Assembly (NCBI GenBank): GCA_026706505.1
Contig: JAPOYQ010000237.1
Location: 1 to 14,444 of the forward strand
Length of the DNA: 14,444 nt
Reading direction: 5' to 3'
Source: Gemmatimonadota bacterium
GTDB taxonomy: Bacteria; Latescibacterota; UBA2968; UBA8231
Part shown: one piece after another, positions 1 through 6,987 of the stretch
How the letters are laid out: each line of letters begins with the position of its first letter
Position numbering within the stretch: position 1 is the stretch's first letter
Made by a program: the position numbers and the translations under genes
The notes under the pieces: generated by a model
What the model was told of the DNA's origin: nothing
What the model saw: the letters and a program-made list of their open reading frames with translations, nothing else
The model's database searches: none

Positions 1-60
1 CTCTACACGACAGCAGTCTAAGTTGTGGTACAGCTTGCAACTAAACCCTGCACCTAGGCA

Positions 61-300
61 CTGTATCATGCTTATTCATATGCGGAAAAAAGCCCTCGCG
101 CAAGGGCCGATCCCCTCATACGCCACCGTATCGACCTGATCCGTCGCTTGGTGCCTGTACGTGGGTGGCGACTACCGCGTCTTGACCTCTTTCCAGCGGC
201 TGCCCTGTATATACGATCCAAGGATATCCACTTCCAGGTTCAGGATTCTGTCTTAGAGGAAACCTTGCGCAAAGTGATCCGCGAGGAGTTAGCGAGGTGA
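61..300 (+). pseudogene. Decayed, frameshifted HTH/excisionase-like remnant
   Basis: No intact gene is present, but protein-like stretches occur in different plus frames. One frame reads GPIPSY and later VGGDYRVLTSFQRL, interrupted by a stop at about 137-139. Another frame ends in VLEETLRKVIREELAR followed by TGA at 298-300. The first two pieces resemble the recognition-helix and wing part of excisionase/MerR-like DNA-binding domains, and the last looks like a genuine charged C-terminal helix. Put together they suggest a small DNA-binding protein broken by at least one frameshift. This is an inference from pattern only; the region could also be random sequence. Confidence 0.25.
86..107 (-). 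terminator. Rho-independent terminator facing the minus strand
   Basis: Read on the minus strand, GCCCT (107-103) pairs with AGGGC (96-92). A possible G-U pair sits inside around a GCGC loop, and the stem is followed directly by six T (91-86). This is the form of an intrinsic terminator. It would end leftward transcription coming from the small outer-membrane gene at 534-1121 and the broken MetE-like fragment at 430-497. The stem is short (5-6 bp), so strength is uncertain. Confidence 0.5.
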
Positions 301-381
301 ATGATGAAAGCCTACCGCGTTGAGAAACAGATCGCCGCAAACAGGGAACCTCTGAGTTCGTTTCTCCGTTCCTTGTCCTGA
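301..381 (+). pseudogene. Short 26-codon remnant starting MMKAYRVEK
   Basis: An ATG-ATG pair directly follows the TGA of the upstream remnant, and purine-rich GAGGAG at 283-288 lies just before it. The reading frame begins MMKAYRVEKQIAANRE and stops at 379-381. The opening resembles the beginning of short antitoxin-like proteins of the 'MKxYRVE' kind, but the rest does not follow that pattern. It is best treated as the head of a gene whose body has been lost. The tight stop-to-start junction suggests it was once in an operon with the upstream remnant. Confidence 0.2.
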
Positions 382-429
382 ACACTGATCTTAAAGCATA
401 GTTTGTCCTGCTCAGCTCTTCCCGTTTTT

Positions 430-497
430 CGAGGTAAGCAGTTTGGGGCGGGATAGGAGCCGACGGTCGTGGTTTGGATGGCAGGTGTGTCGGACAT
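430..497 (-). pseudogene. Truncated 5' end of a MetE-like methionine synthase family gene
   Basis: On the minus strand an ATG at 497 opens a frame with MSDTPAIQTTTVGSYPAPN. The TTVGSYP segment is the conserved N-terminal strand motif of cobalamin-independent methionine synthase/MetE-like proteins, where it is normally followed by a P-D/E-W-L type sequence and a barrel of 340 or more residues. Here the tryptophan position is a cysteine and similarity stops after roughly 21 codons. The frame then runs on without recognisable sequence to a stop at 312. A purine-rich AAGGA lies a little far upstream of the ATG. It sits 36 bp downstream of the outer-membrane gene on the same strand, so the two may once have been cotranscribed. 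The truncation point near 430 is probably a recombination junction. Confidence 0.5.
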
Positions 498-533
498 GAT
501 CTAAGGATTCCTTGCGTTGTTGATCGCACAGAC

Positions 534-1121
534 CTAAAACAATCCTCCCAAAGTGAAGCTTAAGGCTCCCCAAGAATCGCCTTCTACTTGCCGCAAGCTG
601 CCATTGACTTGGAAGGTCAAGCGGGTACCGCTGGTAATTGGCTGAGACCAACCCGCACCTACTAACCCTCCCAATCCCCAATCGCTTGTCTCGTCAACGG
701 TACCATCATCAGAGGTGACAGCCATAAGAGCAGGTCCAACGTCGGAACGAAAGAAAAAGCCTTGTCCGATATGCCGTTGTGGAAAATAGTGAAGGCTTAA
801 TCCATACGTTAGACCGATTATATTAAGCCCTTCTGAATCTACTTCGATCCGGTCATTGAAGCCGTTGATCACGCCGCCCAAGAGATACCGATCTTGGAGC
901 GGCCAGTAGAATCCAAGAAAATCCAAGGAAATAGTAGTTCTTGTGATGCCTGGAAGAGCCTCAAGAAAATCAAGGATATCTGCCAATTCTTCGGGATGAG
1001 ACGGACTGACTGCACCTATGCCCCAGTAGGTGTACCAGCTTTCCAGCCTTGATTCAGCACTCTCAGATTGAGTTGCTACGAAAAACAGCAGCGATAACAC
1101 TGCAAAAATCATCCTGTTCAT
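534..1121 (-). CDS. Small exported outer-membrane beta-barrel-like protein
   Basis: This is a 195-aa protein of unrecognised family. It starts with a clear Sec signal peptide: MNRM, then a hydrophobic stretch to about residue 17, with a likely cut near SESA (residues 19-22). The mature part alternates polar and hydrophobic/aromatic residues with many Gly-rich turns. It ends in ...SFTLGGLF, a terminal phenylalanine as in the C-terminal signal of outer-membrane barrels. An excellent ribosome site (TCTCCTT on the plus strand at 1129-1135, AAGGAGA on the coding strand) fixes the ATG at 1121. Base composition is lower in GC than the genes to its right. Its upstream region carries the MITE at 1232-1346, which may have displaced or supplied a promoter. 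Function unknown; a structural or porin-like role is only inferred from the barrel look. Confidence 0.75.
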   Translation of the reverse strand: MNRMIFAVLSLLFFVATQSESAESRLESWYTYWGIGAVSPSHPEELADILDFLEALPGITRTTISLDFLGFYWPLQDRYLLGGVINGFNDRIEVDSEGLNIIGLTYGLSLHYFPQRHIGQGFFFRSDVGPALMAVTSDDGTVDETSDWGLGGLVGAGWSQPITSGTRLTFQVNGSLRQVEGDSWGALSFTLGGLF

Positions 1122-1222
1122 AAACTTCTCTCCTTAATTGTTTTAGCTGCTTCCACTATGGAATGCTTTAGATGGATACATACTACGCTACATGGGGCAC
1201 ATAAAAAGGCCATGCATCTAAT

Positions 1223-1231
1223 CGTCTTGGT
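1223..1231. repeat. Left target-site duplication of the MITE (9 bp)
   Basis: CGTCTTGGT directly abuts the left terminal repeat and is repeated exactly at 1347-1355 on the other side. A 9-bp duplication is what the IS903 group of the IS5 family makes. Confidence 0.85.
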
Positions 1232-1346
1232 GGCTTTGTTGCACGAAAAACGGTAACTCGTTAGAAAACAGTAATTTACGAAATTTGATAACAAAACGCT
1301 AACTTACTGTAAAACAACGACTTATAGGTATTCATGCAACAACGCC
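1232..1346. mobile_element. MITE-like element, 115 bp, IS5/IS903-type ends
   Basis: The left end GGCTTTGTTGCACGAA (1232-1247) and the reverse complement of the right end, GGCGTTGTTGCATGAA (1331-1346), match at 14 of 16 positions. The element is bounded by a perfect 9-bp direct repeat, CGTCTTGGT. The ends resemble the IS903/IS5-family consensus GGCTTTGTTG, a group known for 9-bp target duplications. The interior is AT-rich with no coding capacity and has internal inverted repeats: ACAGTAA 1268-1274 with TTACTGT 1304-1310, and GTTAG 1260-1264 with CTAAC 1299-1303. It is a non-autonomous element that would need a transposase supplied in trans. The exact duplication suggests recent insertion. It lies in the gap between the divergent genes starting at 1121 and 1621. 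Confidence 0.85.
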
Positions 1347-1355
1347 CGTCTTGGT
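1347..1355. repeat. Right target-site duplication of the MITE (9 bp)
   Basis: Exact second copy of CGTCTTGGT, directly after the right terminal repeat. Confidence 0.85.
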
Positions 1356-1550
1356 TACAAAATCAAGATGATTAGAGACCCCCATGAATGCATTTTCAGG
1401 CGCAAAAGAATAGGGAGGCGATTCCCATTGTCAGCAAAAAGTCGCCTTCTCTCGAAAGCGGCAGCTCAGCAAAAACAGCTTTCTATCCTTTATATATAGC
1501 GACTCCCGGACGCCTTCGGAAAACGCCACACAGTTAGCCCCTGCGACAGC
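1356..1550. other. Non-coding stretch, nothing recognised
   Basis: This is intergenic sequence between the MITE and the promoter of the nucleotidyltransferase gene. It has no convincing reading frame. The only structures seen are a 10-bp direct repeat TCAGCAAAAA (1431-1440 and 1466-1475) and a weak GGCGA/TCGCC pairing (1417-1421 with 1442-1446) with a long loop. Neither supports a named feature. Confidence 0.6.
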
Positions 1551-1579
1551 TTGACAACTACACGTATGTTCAGTATATT
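1551..1579 (+). promoter_or_regulatory. Sigma-70-type promoter of the nucleotidyltransferase-uvrA operon
   Basis: TTGACA (1551-1556), a 17-bp spacer, and TATATT (1574-1579) form a near-consensus housekeeping promoter. It predicts a start near 1586 and a leader of about 35 nt before the ATG at 1621, whose ribosome site is AGGAA at 1611-1615. Confidence 0.75.
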
Positions 1580-1620
1580 TTGTGCTGTTCGCACGTTAGA
1601 TCTCCTCGTCAGGAACTGCC

Positions 1621-2559
1621 ATGTCTCGGTCGCAACAGGTCGTCCAAGAGCGCTATCGCCGGGCGCTCGACGCCTTGACCCAAAAGCTCCAACAAGACCG
1701 CACGGTCTTGGCCGCCATCGTCTATGGCTCATACTCGTACGATCAAGTTTGGGAGAAGTCGGACATCGACTTGTGGATCGTCATGGCCGACGACCCCAAG
1801 GTGCGGCGCTACGAGGACCACTGCCTCACTGAAGAAGGCGTCATCATCCACGCCAATCTCATCCCGCGCAAGCGTTTCCAGTTGAACATAGAAGGCTCGC
1901 GCCAAGGCGGTTGGCTCGACTTTACCTTCGCCCACAGCACCCTCCTGTTCTCCAAGGATGAGTCTATTGCCGCGTGGTACAAAGACGCCGAGCGCATCGG
2001 CGCGCGCGACCGCGATTACCAGTTGCTGCGGCGCGCTCTGCCGCTGTTGGCCACCTTGACCAAAGCCCAGAAGTGGTACCAAGTGAAGAAGGACTACAAC
2101 TACAGCTTCCTGTGGCTGCTCAACGTGGCCGATCAGCTCGCCAGCGTCGAGTGCATCCTCAACGGCCAAGCCCCGGGTCGCGAGGTCATTCACCAAGCCC
2201 TTGCCTTCAATCCCGAGTTCTTCAACGCCATCTACACAGATCTCATCGCCGCTCCCAAAAACGCCCGCACCCTCAAGGCGGCCCTCCAGCGCGTAGAGAC
2301 TTACCTCGACGACCACATCTGGGACCTGTTCCGACCCCTACTTGAGTATTTGGAGGAGGCCGAGTCCATGCGCACGGTGTCGGAAATAGAGGAGCACTTC
2401 AAGATGGAAGGCGCGGACTTCGCCTGCGAGTGGCTGGTTGAAAAGGGCTTGCTGCAAAAGATGTCAGCGCCGCTGCGCCTCACCGAAAAGAGCCGCATAG
2501 AGATGCAGGAAGCGGCTTATTACTACGACGACGACGGGTCCGATTGGGGCCTGCACTAA
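1621..2559 (+). CDS. Pol-beta-superfamily nucleotidyltransferase with C-terminal winged helix
   Basis: A 312-aa protein. Residues 32-55 contain the nucleotidyltransferase signature [20 protein letters not shown]: the G36-S37 pair and the metal-binding D48-x-D50. Enzymes of this fold transfer an NMP to a small molecule or protein; the substrate here cannot be read from sequence. The place where a third acidic residue is usually found, in the strand around residues 74-80, reads H-A-N, so metal binding may differ. Residues ~110-245 look all-helical. Residues ~250-305 look like a winged helix: TVSEIEEHF, then [22 protein letters not shown], then an acidic YYYDDDG tail. AGGAA at 1611-1615 supports the ATG. 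It lies 18 bp before uvrA and shares its promoter. It may be a regulator-linked or toxin-like (MNT-type) NTase or a drug-modifying enzyme; which one is undecided. Confidence 0.85.
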   Translation: MSRSQQVVQERYRRALDALTQKLQQDRTVLAAIVYGSYSYDQVWEKSDIDLWIVMADDPKVRRYEDHCLTEEGVIIHANLIPRKRFQLNIEGSRQGGWLDFTFAHSTLLFSKDESIAAWYKDAERIGARDRDYQLLRRALPLLATLTKAQKWYQVKKDYNYSFLWLLNVADQLASVECILNGQAPGREVIHQALAFNPEFFNAIYTDLIAAPKNARTLKAALQRVETYLDDHIWDLFRPLLEYLEEAESMRTVSEIEEHFKMEGADFACEWLVEKGLLQKMSAPLRLTEKSRIEMQEAAYYYDDDGSDWGLH

Positions 2560-2577
2560 CGCAAGAGGACACACACT

Positions 2578-5451
2578 GTGGCAATGAGAGACGCGATCGC
2601 CATTAAGGGCGCACGCGAGAACAACCTGCAAAACATCGACGTCAGTATTCCGCGCGATAAACTAGTCGTCATCACCGGCATCAGCGGCTCGGGCAAATCG
2701 TCGCTCGCCTTTGACACGGTGTACGCCGAGGGTCAGCGGCGCTTCATGGAATCCATGTCCACCTATGCCAAGCGCTTCGTCGAGCAGATGAAGAAGCCGG
2801 ATGTCGATTTTGTCACCGGGCTTTCGCCGGTCATCTCCATTGAGCAGAAGACCATCTTCAACAATCCGCGCTCGACCGTCGGCACTATGACCGATTTGTA
2901 CGAATATCTGCGGATGCTCTACTCCACGGTGGGCCAAGCCCACTGCCCCTACTGCCGCTGCCCCATCACCTATCGTACTCCCTACCAGATGGCCGAACAC
3001 TTGCTGTCCCTGCCGGACGGGGCCGAGGTGGAAATCCGCGCTCCGGTGTTTAAGATCTACGGCGAGGACTACGCGTTCCTTTTCGACGATATTCGCACCA
3101 AGGGCTATCGGCGAGTGCGCATCGACGGCGAGCTATGCGACCTGAGCGAGGAGCTCGAACTCGACGAGAACGAGGATTTCCACATCGAGGCGGTCATCGA
3201 CCGCTTCGTCATCAGCGGCGATCTGCAAAAGCAACTCCTCGCGTCTATTGAGCACGGCCTAGTGGTGGGCGAGAACTTTCTCAGCTTCCACTTGCTAAAT
3301 CCTGAAATCGCTTCCGAACAAGAGGTCGCGGCCTTCTACGAAGGCTTCGGCTGCCCCGAGCACCGCCTCAGCATGGCCGAGCTGACTCAGGGCTACTTCA
3401 CCTTCAACGAGCCGCTCTCCGCCTGCGTTACCTGTTCGGGCTTGGGCACTTATCTACAGGTCCATCCCGATCTGCTGGTGCCCGACAAGAGCCGGAGTAT
3501 TATCGACGGTGCCTTTGTGCGCGAGGCGATTAACTGCGACCGCAATGGGTGGGGCGGCCGCATCTTCTACAGCTTGGCCCAACACTACGGCTTCGACTTG
3601 GACACGCCCTTTGCCGAGCTGTCCGACCGCATCGTCGATGTGTTGTTCTACGGCACCAAGGGCAAGCGCTTCACCATTGTGCTGCCGCCGGGCGCGACCG
3701 AGGGCCGTCGCTACAAAGGGCGCAAGGTTGCTTTCGATGGGATCATCAACCAAATCGAGCGCCGCTATCGCCGCTATCGCCGCCAAGGGGTGGCGCATTC
3801 GGGGATGGAGGACTATCTGCGCAAGGTCATGGTCGAGTACGACTGCCCAGACTGCGGCGGCACGCGGCTCAAAGCCACGCGCATGCTCGTCACTGTGGCT
3901 GGCCGCACCATCCACGACCTGTGCGAGATGCACCTGCAAGAGCTGCGCGATTTTTTCAAGGACGTTCCCATGCCCGTGCAGAGGAAGCAGGCCGGCCAGC
4001 AGATAGTGCGCGAGTTGGCGCTGCGGCTCGATCTCATCATGGGCATTGGCTTGGATTACCTCAGCCTCACGCGCCGGGCGGGGACCCTCTCCGGCGGCGA
4101 GGCGCAGCGCATTCGCCTTTCTACGCAGATCGGCTCTGGCCTGATGGGCATGCTCTACGTACTCGACGAGCCTTCCATTGGCCTGCATCCCAAAGACAAT
4201 ATCAAGATGATTGAGACGCTGCGCCGCCTGCGCGATGTGGGCAACACGGTCATTGTGGTGGAGCACGACGAAGAGACCATTCGGGCGGCCGATCACGTCA
4301 TCGAGCTCGGCCCCGGCCCAGGCGTGCACGGCGGCCGCATCTCTGCCGAGGGCACCATTCGCCAGATATTGAAAAACCCCGACTCCCTGACCGGCCAGTT
4401 TCTCACCGGCCGCCAGCGCATTGACGTGCCGGTTGAGCGCCGCTCGCTCAACGGCTGCAACCTACATGTCCGAGGTGCCCGCGCCAACAACCTCGACGAC
4501 CTCGACGTCAAAATTCCCTTGGGAGTCTTCGTCTGCGTCAGTGGAGCCTCTGGCTCGGGCAAGAGCACGCTCGTCCACGACATTCTCTACAAGAAGCTCT
4601 ACTCCATCTTCCACGACAGCCGCGTGCTGTCGGGCGCGCACGACCGCCTCGACGGGATCGAGCATGTAAGCGATGTAATCAACATCGACCAATCCCCCAT
4701 CGGCCGCTCGCCCCGCTCCAACCCGGCCACGTACATCGGCTTCTACGACAACGTCCGCCGCCTCTTCGCCCAGACGCCCGAGGCCAAGAAGCGCCGCTAT
4801 ACGGCCTCGCGCTTTAGCTTCAACGTCAAGGGAGGCCGCTGCGAGGAGTGCGGCGGCGAGGGCACGGTTACCACCAAGCTTCACCTGATGGCCGACGTGG
4901 AGGTGCCTTGCCCCACCTGCAAGGGCGCGCGCTACAATCAGGACACGCTCGACATTACCTATCGGGACAAGAACATCGCCGAGGTATTGGCGATGACCAT
5001 AGAGGATGGGGTGGACTTCTTCGCCGACCAGCGGCTCATCGCCCACAAGCTAGGCGTACTCAACGATTTGGGGCTGGGCTATTTGCAAATTGGCCACCCG
5101 GCCCCTCTGCTGTCGGGCGGCGAGGCCCAGCGAGTCAAGCTGGCCGACGAGTTGGGCAAGCTCAAGCGCGGCAAGAGCAACCTCTACCTGCTCGACGAGC
5201 CTACCACCGGGCTGCACTTGGCCGATATTCAGCGCCTGCTCGACAGCCTCAACCGCCTAGTCGAGGCCGGTCATACGGTCTTGGTCATCGAGCATCACCT
5301 CGACGTCATCAAGACCGCGGACTACATCATCGACTTAGGACCCGAGGGCGGCCACAACGGGGGCCAGATCGTCGGACAGGGCACTCCGGAGGAACTCGCC
5401 GAAGTGAGCGAGTCGTACACCGGGCAATTCCTCAAGAACTTCTTGGCTTGA
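2578..5451 (+). CDS. uvrA: UvrA-type excinuclease ABC subunit A
   Basis: A 957-aa tandem ABC ATPase that in nucleotide excision repair dimerises, scans DNA for bulky lesions and loads UvrB. The first half has Walker [10 protein letters not shown] (34-42), ABC signature LSGGEAQR (504-511), Walker B VLDEP (528-532) and H563. The second half has Walker [10 protein letters not shown] (656-664), signature LSGGEAQR (845-852), LLDEP (871-875) and H906. The essential C-terminal zinc module is intact (C755, C758, C778, C781). The region of the UvrB-binding domain (about 125-245) and the insertion domain are present, so it is not the short UvrA2 type. The insertion-domain zinc site is altered: C259-x2-H262 paired with C283-x2-C286. 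GTG is chosen as start because AAGAGGA (2563-2569) sits 8 nt before it; an ATG two codons later would be too far. It follows the nucleotidyltransferase gene by 18 bp. It could be the main UvrA or a paralogue; one window cannot tell. Confidence 0.93.
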   Translation: MAMRDAIAIKGARENNLQNIDVSIPRDKLVVITGISGSGKSSLAFDTVYAEGQRRFMESMSTYAKRFVEQMKKPDVDFVTGLSPVISIEQKTIFNNPRSTVGTMTDLYEYLRMLYSTVGQAHCPYCRCPITYRTPYQMAEHLLSLPDGAEVEIRAPVFKIYGEDYAFLFDDIRTKGYRRVRIDGELCDLSEELELDENEDFHIEAVIDRFVISGDLQKQLLASIEHGLVVGENFLSFHLLNPEIASEQEVAAFYEGFGCPEHRLSMAELTQGYFTFNEPLSACVTCSGLGTYLQVHPDLLVPDKSRSIIDGAFVREAINCDRNGWGGRIFYSLAQHYGFDLDTPFAELSDRIVDVLFYGTKGKRFTIVLPPGATEGRRYKGRKVAFDGIINQIERRYRRYRRQGVAHSGMEDYLRKVMVEYDCPDCGGTRLKATRMLVTVAGRTIHDLCEMHLQELRDFFKDVPMPVQRKQAGQQIVRELALRLDLIMGIGLDYLSLTRRAGTLSGGEAQRIRLSTQIGSGLMGMLYVLDEPSIGLHPKDNIKMIETLRRLRDVGNTVIVVEHDEETIRAADHVIELGPGPGVHGGRISAEGTIRQILKNPDSLTGQFLTGRQRIDVPVERRSLNGCNLHVRGARANNLDDLDVKIPLGVFVCVSGASGSGKSTLVHDILYKKLYSIFHDSRVLSGAHDRLDGIEHVSDVINIDQSPIGRSPRSNPATYIGFYDNVRRLFAQTPEAKKRRYTASRFSFNVKGGRCEECGGEGTVTTKLHLMADVEVPCPTCKGARYNQDTLDITYRDKNIAEVLAMTIEDGVDFFADQRLIAHKLGVLNDLGLGYLQIGHPAPLLSGGEAQRVKLADELGKLKRGKSNLYLLDEPTTGLHLADIQRLLDSLNRLVEAGHTVLVIEHHLDVIKTADYIIDLGPEGGHNGGQIVGQGTPEELAEVSESYTGQFLKNFLA

Positions 5452-5473
5452 GCTAGGCGCGCAGTTCCCCTCG

Positions 5474-5989
5474 TCAAATTTCGGACAATCTCGGCATCAG
5501 ATCGACGAGGTTGCAGGGCTGGTTGGTGGAATCTAGCTGCGGCCCGATGAGCTTGTCCCAGCCGGTGGCACAAGCCCCCGAGGAGCCAGGCAGACAGAAG
5601 ATGTAGGTGCTGTTGGCGACGCCGGCCACGCAGCGCGACTGCAAGGTCGCGGTGCCGATCTCCTCGTAGGAAAGCACGCGAAAGACCTCGCCAAAGCCCT
5701 CGATTTCCTTGTCGAAGAGCACGCTGATAGCCTCGGGCGTGCCGTCGCGGCCGGTGAGGCCGGTGCCGCCGGTGGTAACGATGGCTTGGACGCGGGGCTC
5801 GGCGATCCACTGCGAGACTTGGGCGCGGAGCTGATAGATGTCGTCGGGCAGGATTTGCTTTTCGTGCAGAACGTGGCCAGCCGCTTCGAGGCGCTCGACC
5901 AGCAGCTTGCCGGACTTGTCGGTTGCTTCGTCGCGGGTGTCGGAGACCGTGAGCACGGCGATGCACACGGGGACGCGGTCTTGGGTCAT
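5474..5989 (-). CDS. moaB: MoaB/Mog-family molybdopterin adenylyltransferase
   Basis: A 171-aa protein matching the MoaB family along its full length. This family adenylylates molybdopterin before molybdate insertion, in the cytoplasm, although some MoaB proteins are inactive. Visible marks are LTVSDTRD (13-20), the MoCF signature TTGGTGLTGRDGTPEA (72-87), the EGFGEVFR-LS-EEIG-LQSR block (97-119) and LPGSSGA (133-139). The start is set at 5989 rather than the upstream in-frame ATG at 6046. The protein then begins MTQDRVPV like its homologues, a GAAAGGT ribosome site precedes it, and the ATG overlaps the stop of the upstream cyclotransferase gene as ATGA. The two genes should be translationally coupled. 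No other molybdenum-cofactor gene lies in the window. It ends 22 bp from the convergent uvrA. Confidence 0.92.
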   Translation of the reverse strand: MTQDRVPVCIAVLTVSDTRDEATDKSGKLLVERLEAAGHVLHEKQILPDDIYQLRAQVSQWIAEPRVQAIVTTGGTGLTGRDGTPEAISVLFDKEIEGFGEVFRVLSYEEIGTATLQSRCVAGVANSTYIFCLPGSSGACATGWDKLIGPQLDSTNQPCNLVDLMPRLSEI

Positions 5990-6822
5990 GGTGTACCTTT
6001 CGGTGAAGGGAATACGAGTTCGATTTGGTAGAGCTTGGGCCACCACTTGCCGGTGACGAAGAGCCGCTCGCCTTCGGGGTCGTAGGCAATGCCATTGAGC
6101 ACCTCGGCGTTAGAGCCACGGCGGTCTTCATTGTTCAACAGCCCGGTCAGGTCGATCCACCCCGCGACTTGGCCGGTCGCCGGGTCGATGCGGGCGATGG
6201 TGTCGGTCTGCCAGATATTGGCAAAGACCTCGCCGGCGACCCATTCCAGTTCGTTGAGCTGAGATACGGGTCGGCCTTGAGCCACGACGGCGACTCGGCC
6301 CACCTCGGCAAAGGTAAACGGATCGCGGAAGTACAGGGTCGCGCTGCCATCGCTCATGACGAGTAGTTCGCCGTCGTACGTCAGCCCCCAGCCCTCGGTG
6401 GGATAGGCGAACTCCGCTAGCGGCTCAAACGAATCGAGGCGGTAGGCAAAGCCCTTGTTGGCCCGCCAAGTTAGCTGAAGGAGGCGATTGCCGAAGAGGG
6501 CAAGCCCCTCGGCGAAGAAGCGGTCGTCTAGCTGATGGAGCTGTACGACGGCTCCTGTTTCGAGCTCGACCTTGCGCAGGGACGACTGGCCGTACTGGCC
6601 GGTGCTTTCGTAGAGAAATCCGTTGTCGTAGAGAAGCCCTTGGGTATAGGCGTCTGGATCGTGAGGGAAGGAATGGACGACTCGATAGGAGTACGTGGGG
6701 ATTTCAGAGGGCTGTTGCGGCTGGAGAGCAGCGGGTTCAGCGCCGTCGTCAGATGGGGCTAGGCAACTGGCATTGGTCGCCAGGAGCAAGGCGATGGCAG
6801 TGGACTGTACCTTGCGGATCAT
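5986..6822 (-). CDS. Glutaminyl-peptide cyclotransferase, plant/bacterial type, putative lipoprotein
   Basis: A 278-aa protein of the glutamine cyclotransferase family (the papaya/Xanthomonas type five-bladed propeller). The family converts N-terminal glutamine of peptides to pyroglutamate and releases ammonia. Family motifs run in order: DAYTQGLLYDNGFLYESTGQYGQSSLR (57-83), FFAEGLAL...LLQLTW (102-119), EGWGLTYDG...MSDGS (143-160), LNELEW (189-194), ANIWQ (201-205), LNGIAYDPE (242-250) and LFVTGKWWPKLY (254-265). The conserved Glu in LYESTG (E72) and the Asn in LNELE (N190) are present. The N-terminus has a signal peptide ending in NASC, with Cys20 as a possible lipid anchor, but Asn at -3 is a weak lipobox. 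There is no good Shine-Dalgarno before the ATG. The stop overlaps the moaB start by 4 bp. Confidence 0.92.
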   Translation of the reverse strand: MIRKVQSTAIALLLATNASCLAPSDDGAEPAALQPQQPSEIPTYSYRVVHSFPHDPDAYTQGLLYDNGFLYESTGQYGQSSLRKVELETGAVVQLHQLDDRFFAEGLALFGNRLLQLTWRANKGFAYRLDSFEPLAEFAYPTEGWGLTYDGELLVMSDGSATLYFRDPFTFAEVGRVAVVAQGRPVSQLNELEWVAGEVFANIWQTDTIARIDPATGQVAGWIDLTGLLNNEDRRGSNAEVLNGIAYDPEGERLFVTGKWWPKLYQIELVFPSPKGTP

Positions 6823-6829
6823 GTAGGGT

Positions 6830-6857
6830 AAAATACGGGGCGAGGTAGAGGGGGCAA
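6830..6857 (-). promoter_or_regulatory. Candidate promoter of the cyclotransferase-moaB operon
   Basis: On the minus strand, TTGCCC (6857-6852), a 16-bp spacer and TATTTT (6835-6830) precede the ATG at 6822 by only 7 nt. Transcription would start at or next to the initiation codon. With no Shine-Dalgarno present, this suggests a leaderless message. Confidence 0.4.
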
Positions 6858-6939
6858 GGCCAACCGCAGCCGCTGCGCTCTCTGGTGGAGATTATTGGGG
6901 ACGGGGCAAGTGGCAGAACGATTAGCTATGTCTAGGATG

Positions 6940-6980
6940 CGTAATTGACTTACTCTTGACGTATTACGTCATTCGTAATA
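6940..6980. promoter_or_regulatory. Palindromic operator and promoter region of higBA
   Basis: TATTACG (6962-6968) and CGTAATA (6974-6980) form a perfect 7-bp inverted repeat around a 5-bp spacer. A further half-site, CGTAAT, lies at 6940-6945. Two TTGAC boxes (6945-6949 and 6956-6960) fall among them. A TAATAT box (6976-6981) overlaps the right arm and ends 6 nt before the higB ATG. HigA-type antitoxins bind such palindromes across their own promoter, so autorepression is expected. Which -35 pairs with which -10 is unclear: TTGACG (6956-6961) gives a 14-bp spacer to TAATAT or 17 bp to TATTGT (6979-6984). Confidence 0.6.
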
Positions 6981-6987
6981 TTGTGCC

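Noticed and set aside
373..410. Direct repeat TTGTCCTG at 373-380 and 403-410
   Set aside because: Only 8 bp in two copies, with no wider periodicity; likely chance.
116..529. 137-codon minus-strand open frame
   Set aside because: Composition is Arg/Ser/Pro-rich without family-like motifs, it overlaps the MetE-like fragment and the plus-strand remnants in other frames, and it has no ribosome site.
3454..4329. 291-codon minus-strand open frame inside uvrA
   Set aside because: It is the antisense shadow of a high-GC gene; uvrA motifs on the plus strand account for the whole stretch.
5322..6131. 269-codon minus-strand open frame over moaB
   Set aside because: It is an Arg/Pro/His-rich shadow frame; MoaB motifs lie in another frame of the same strand.
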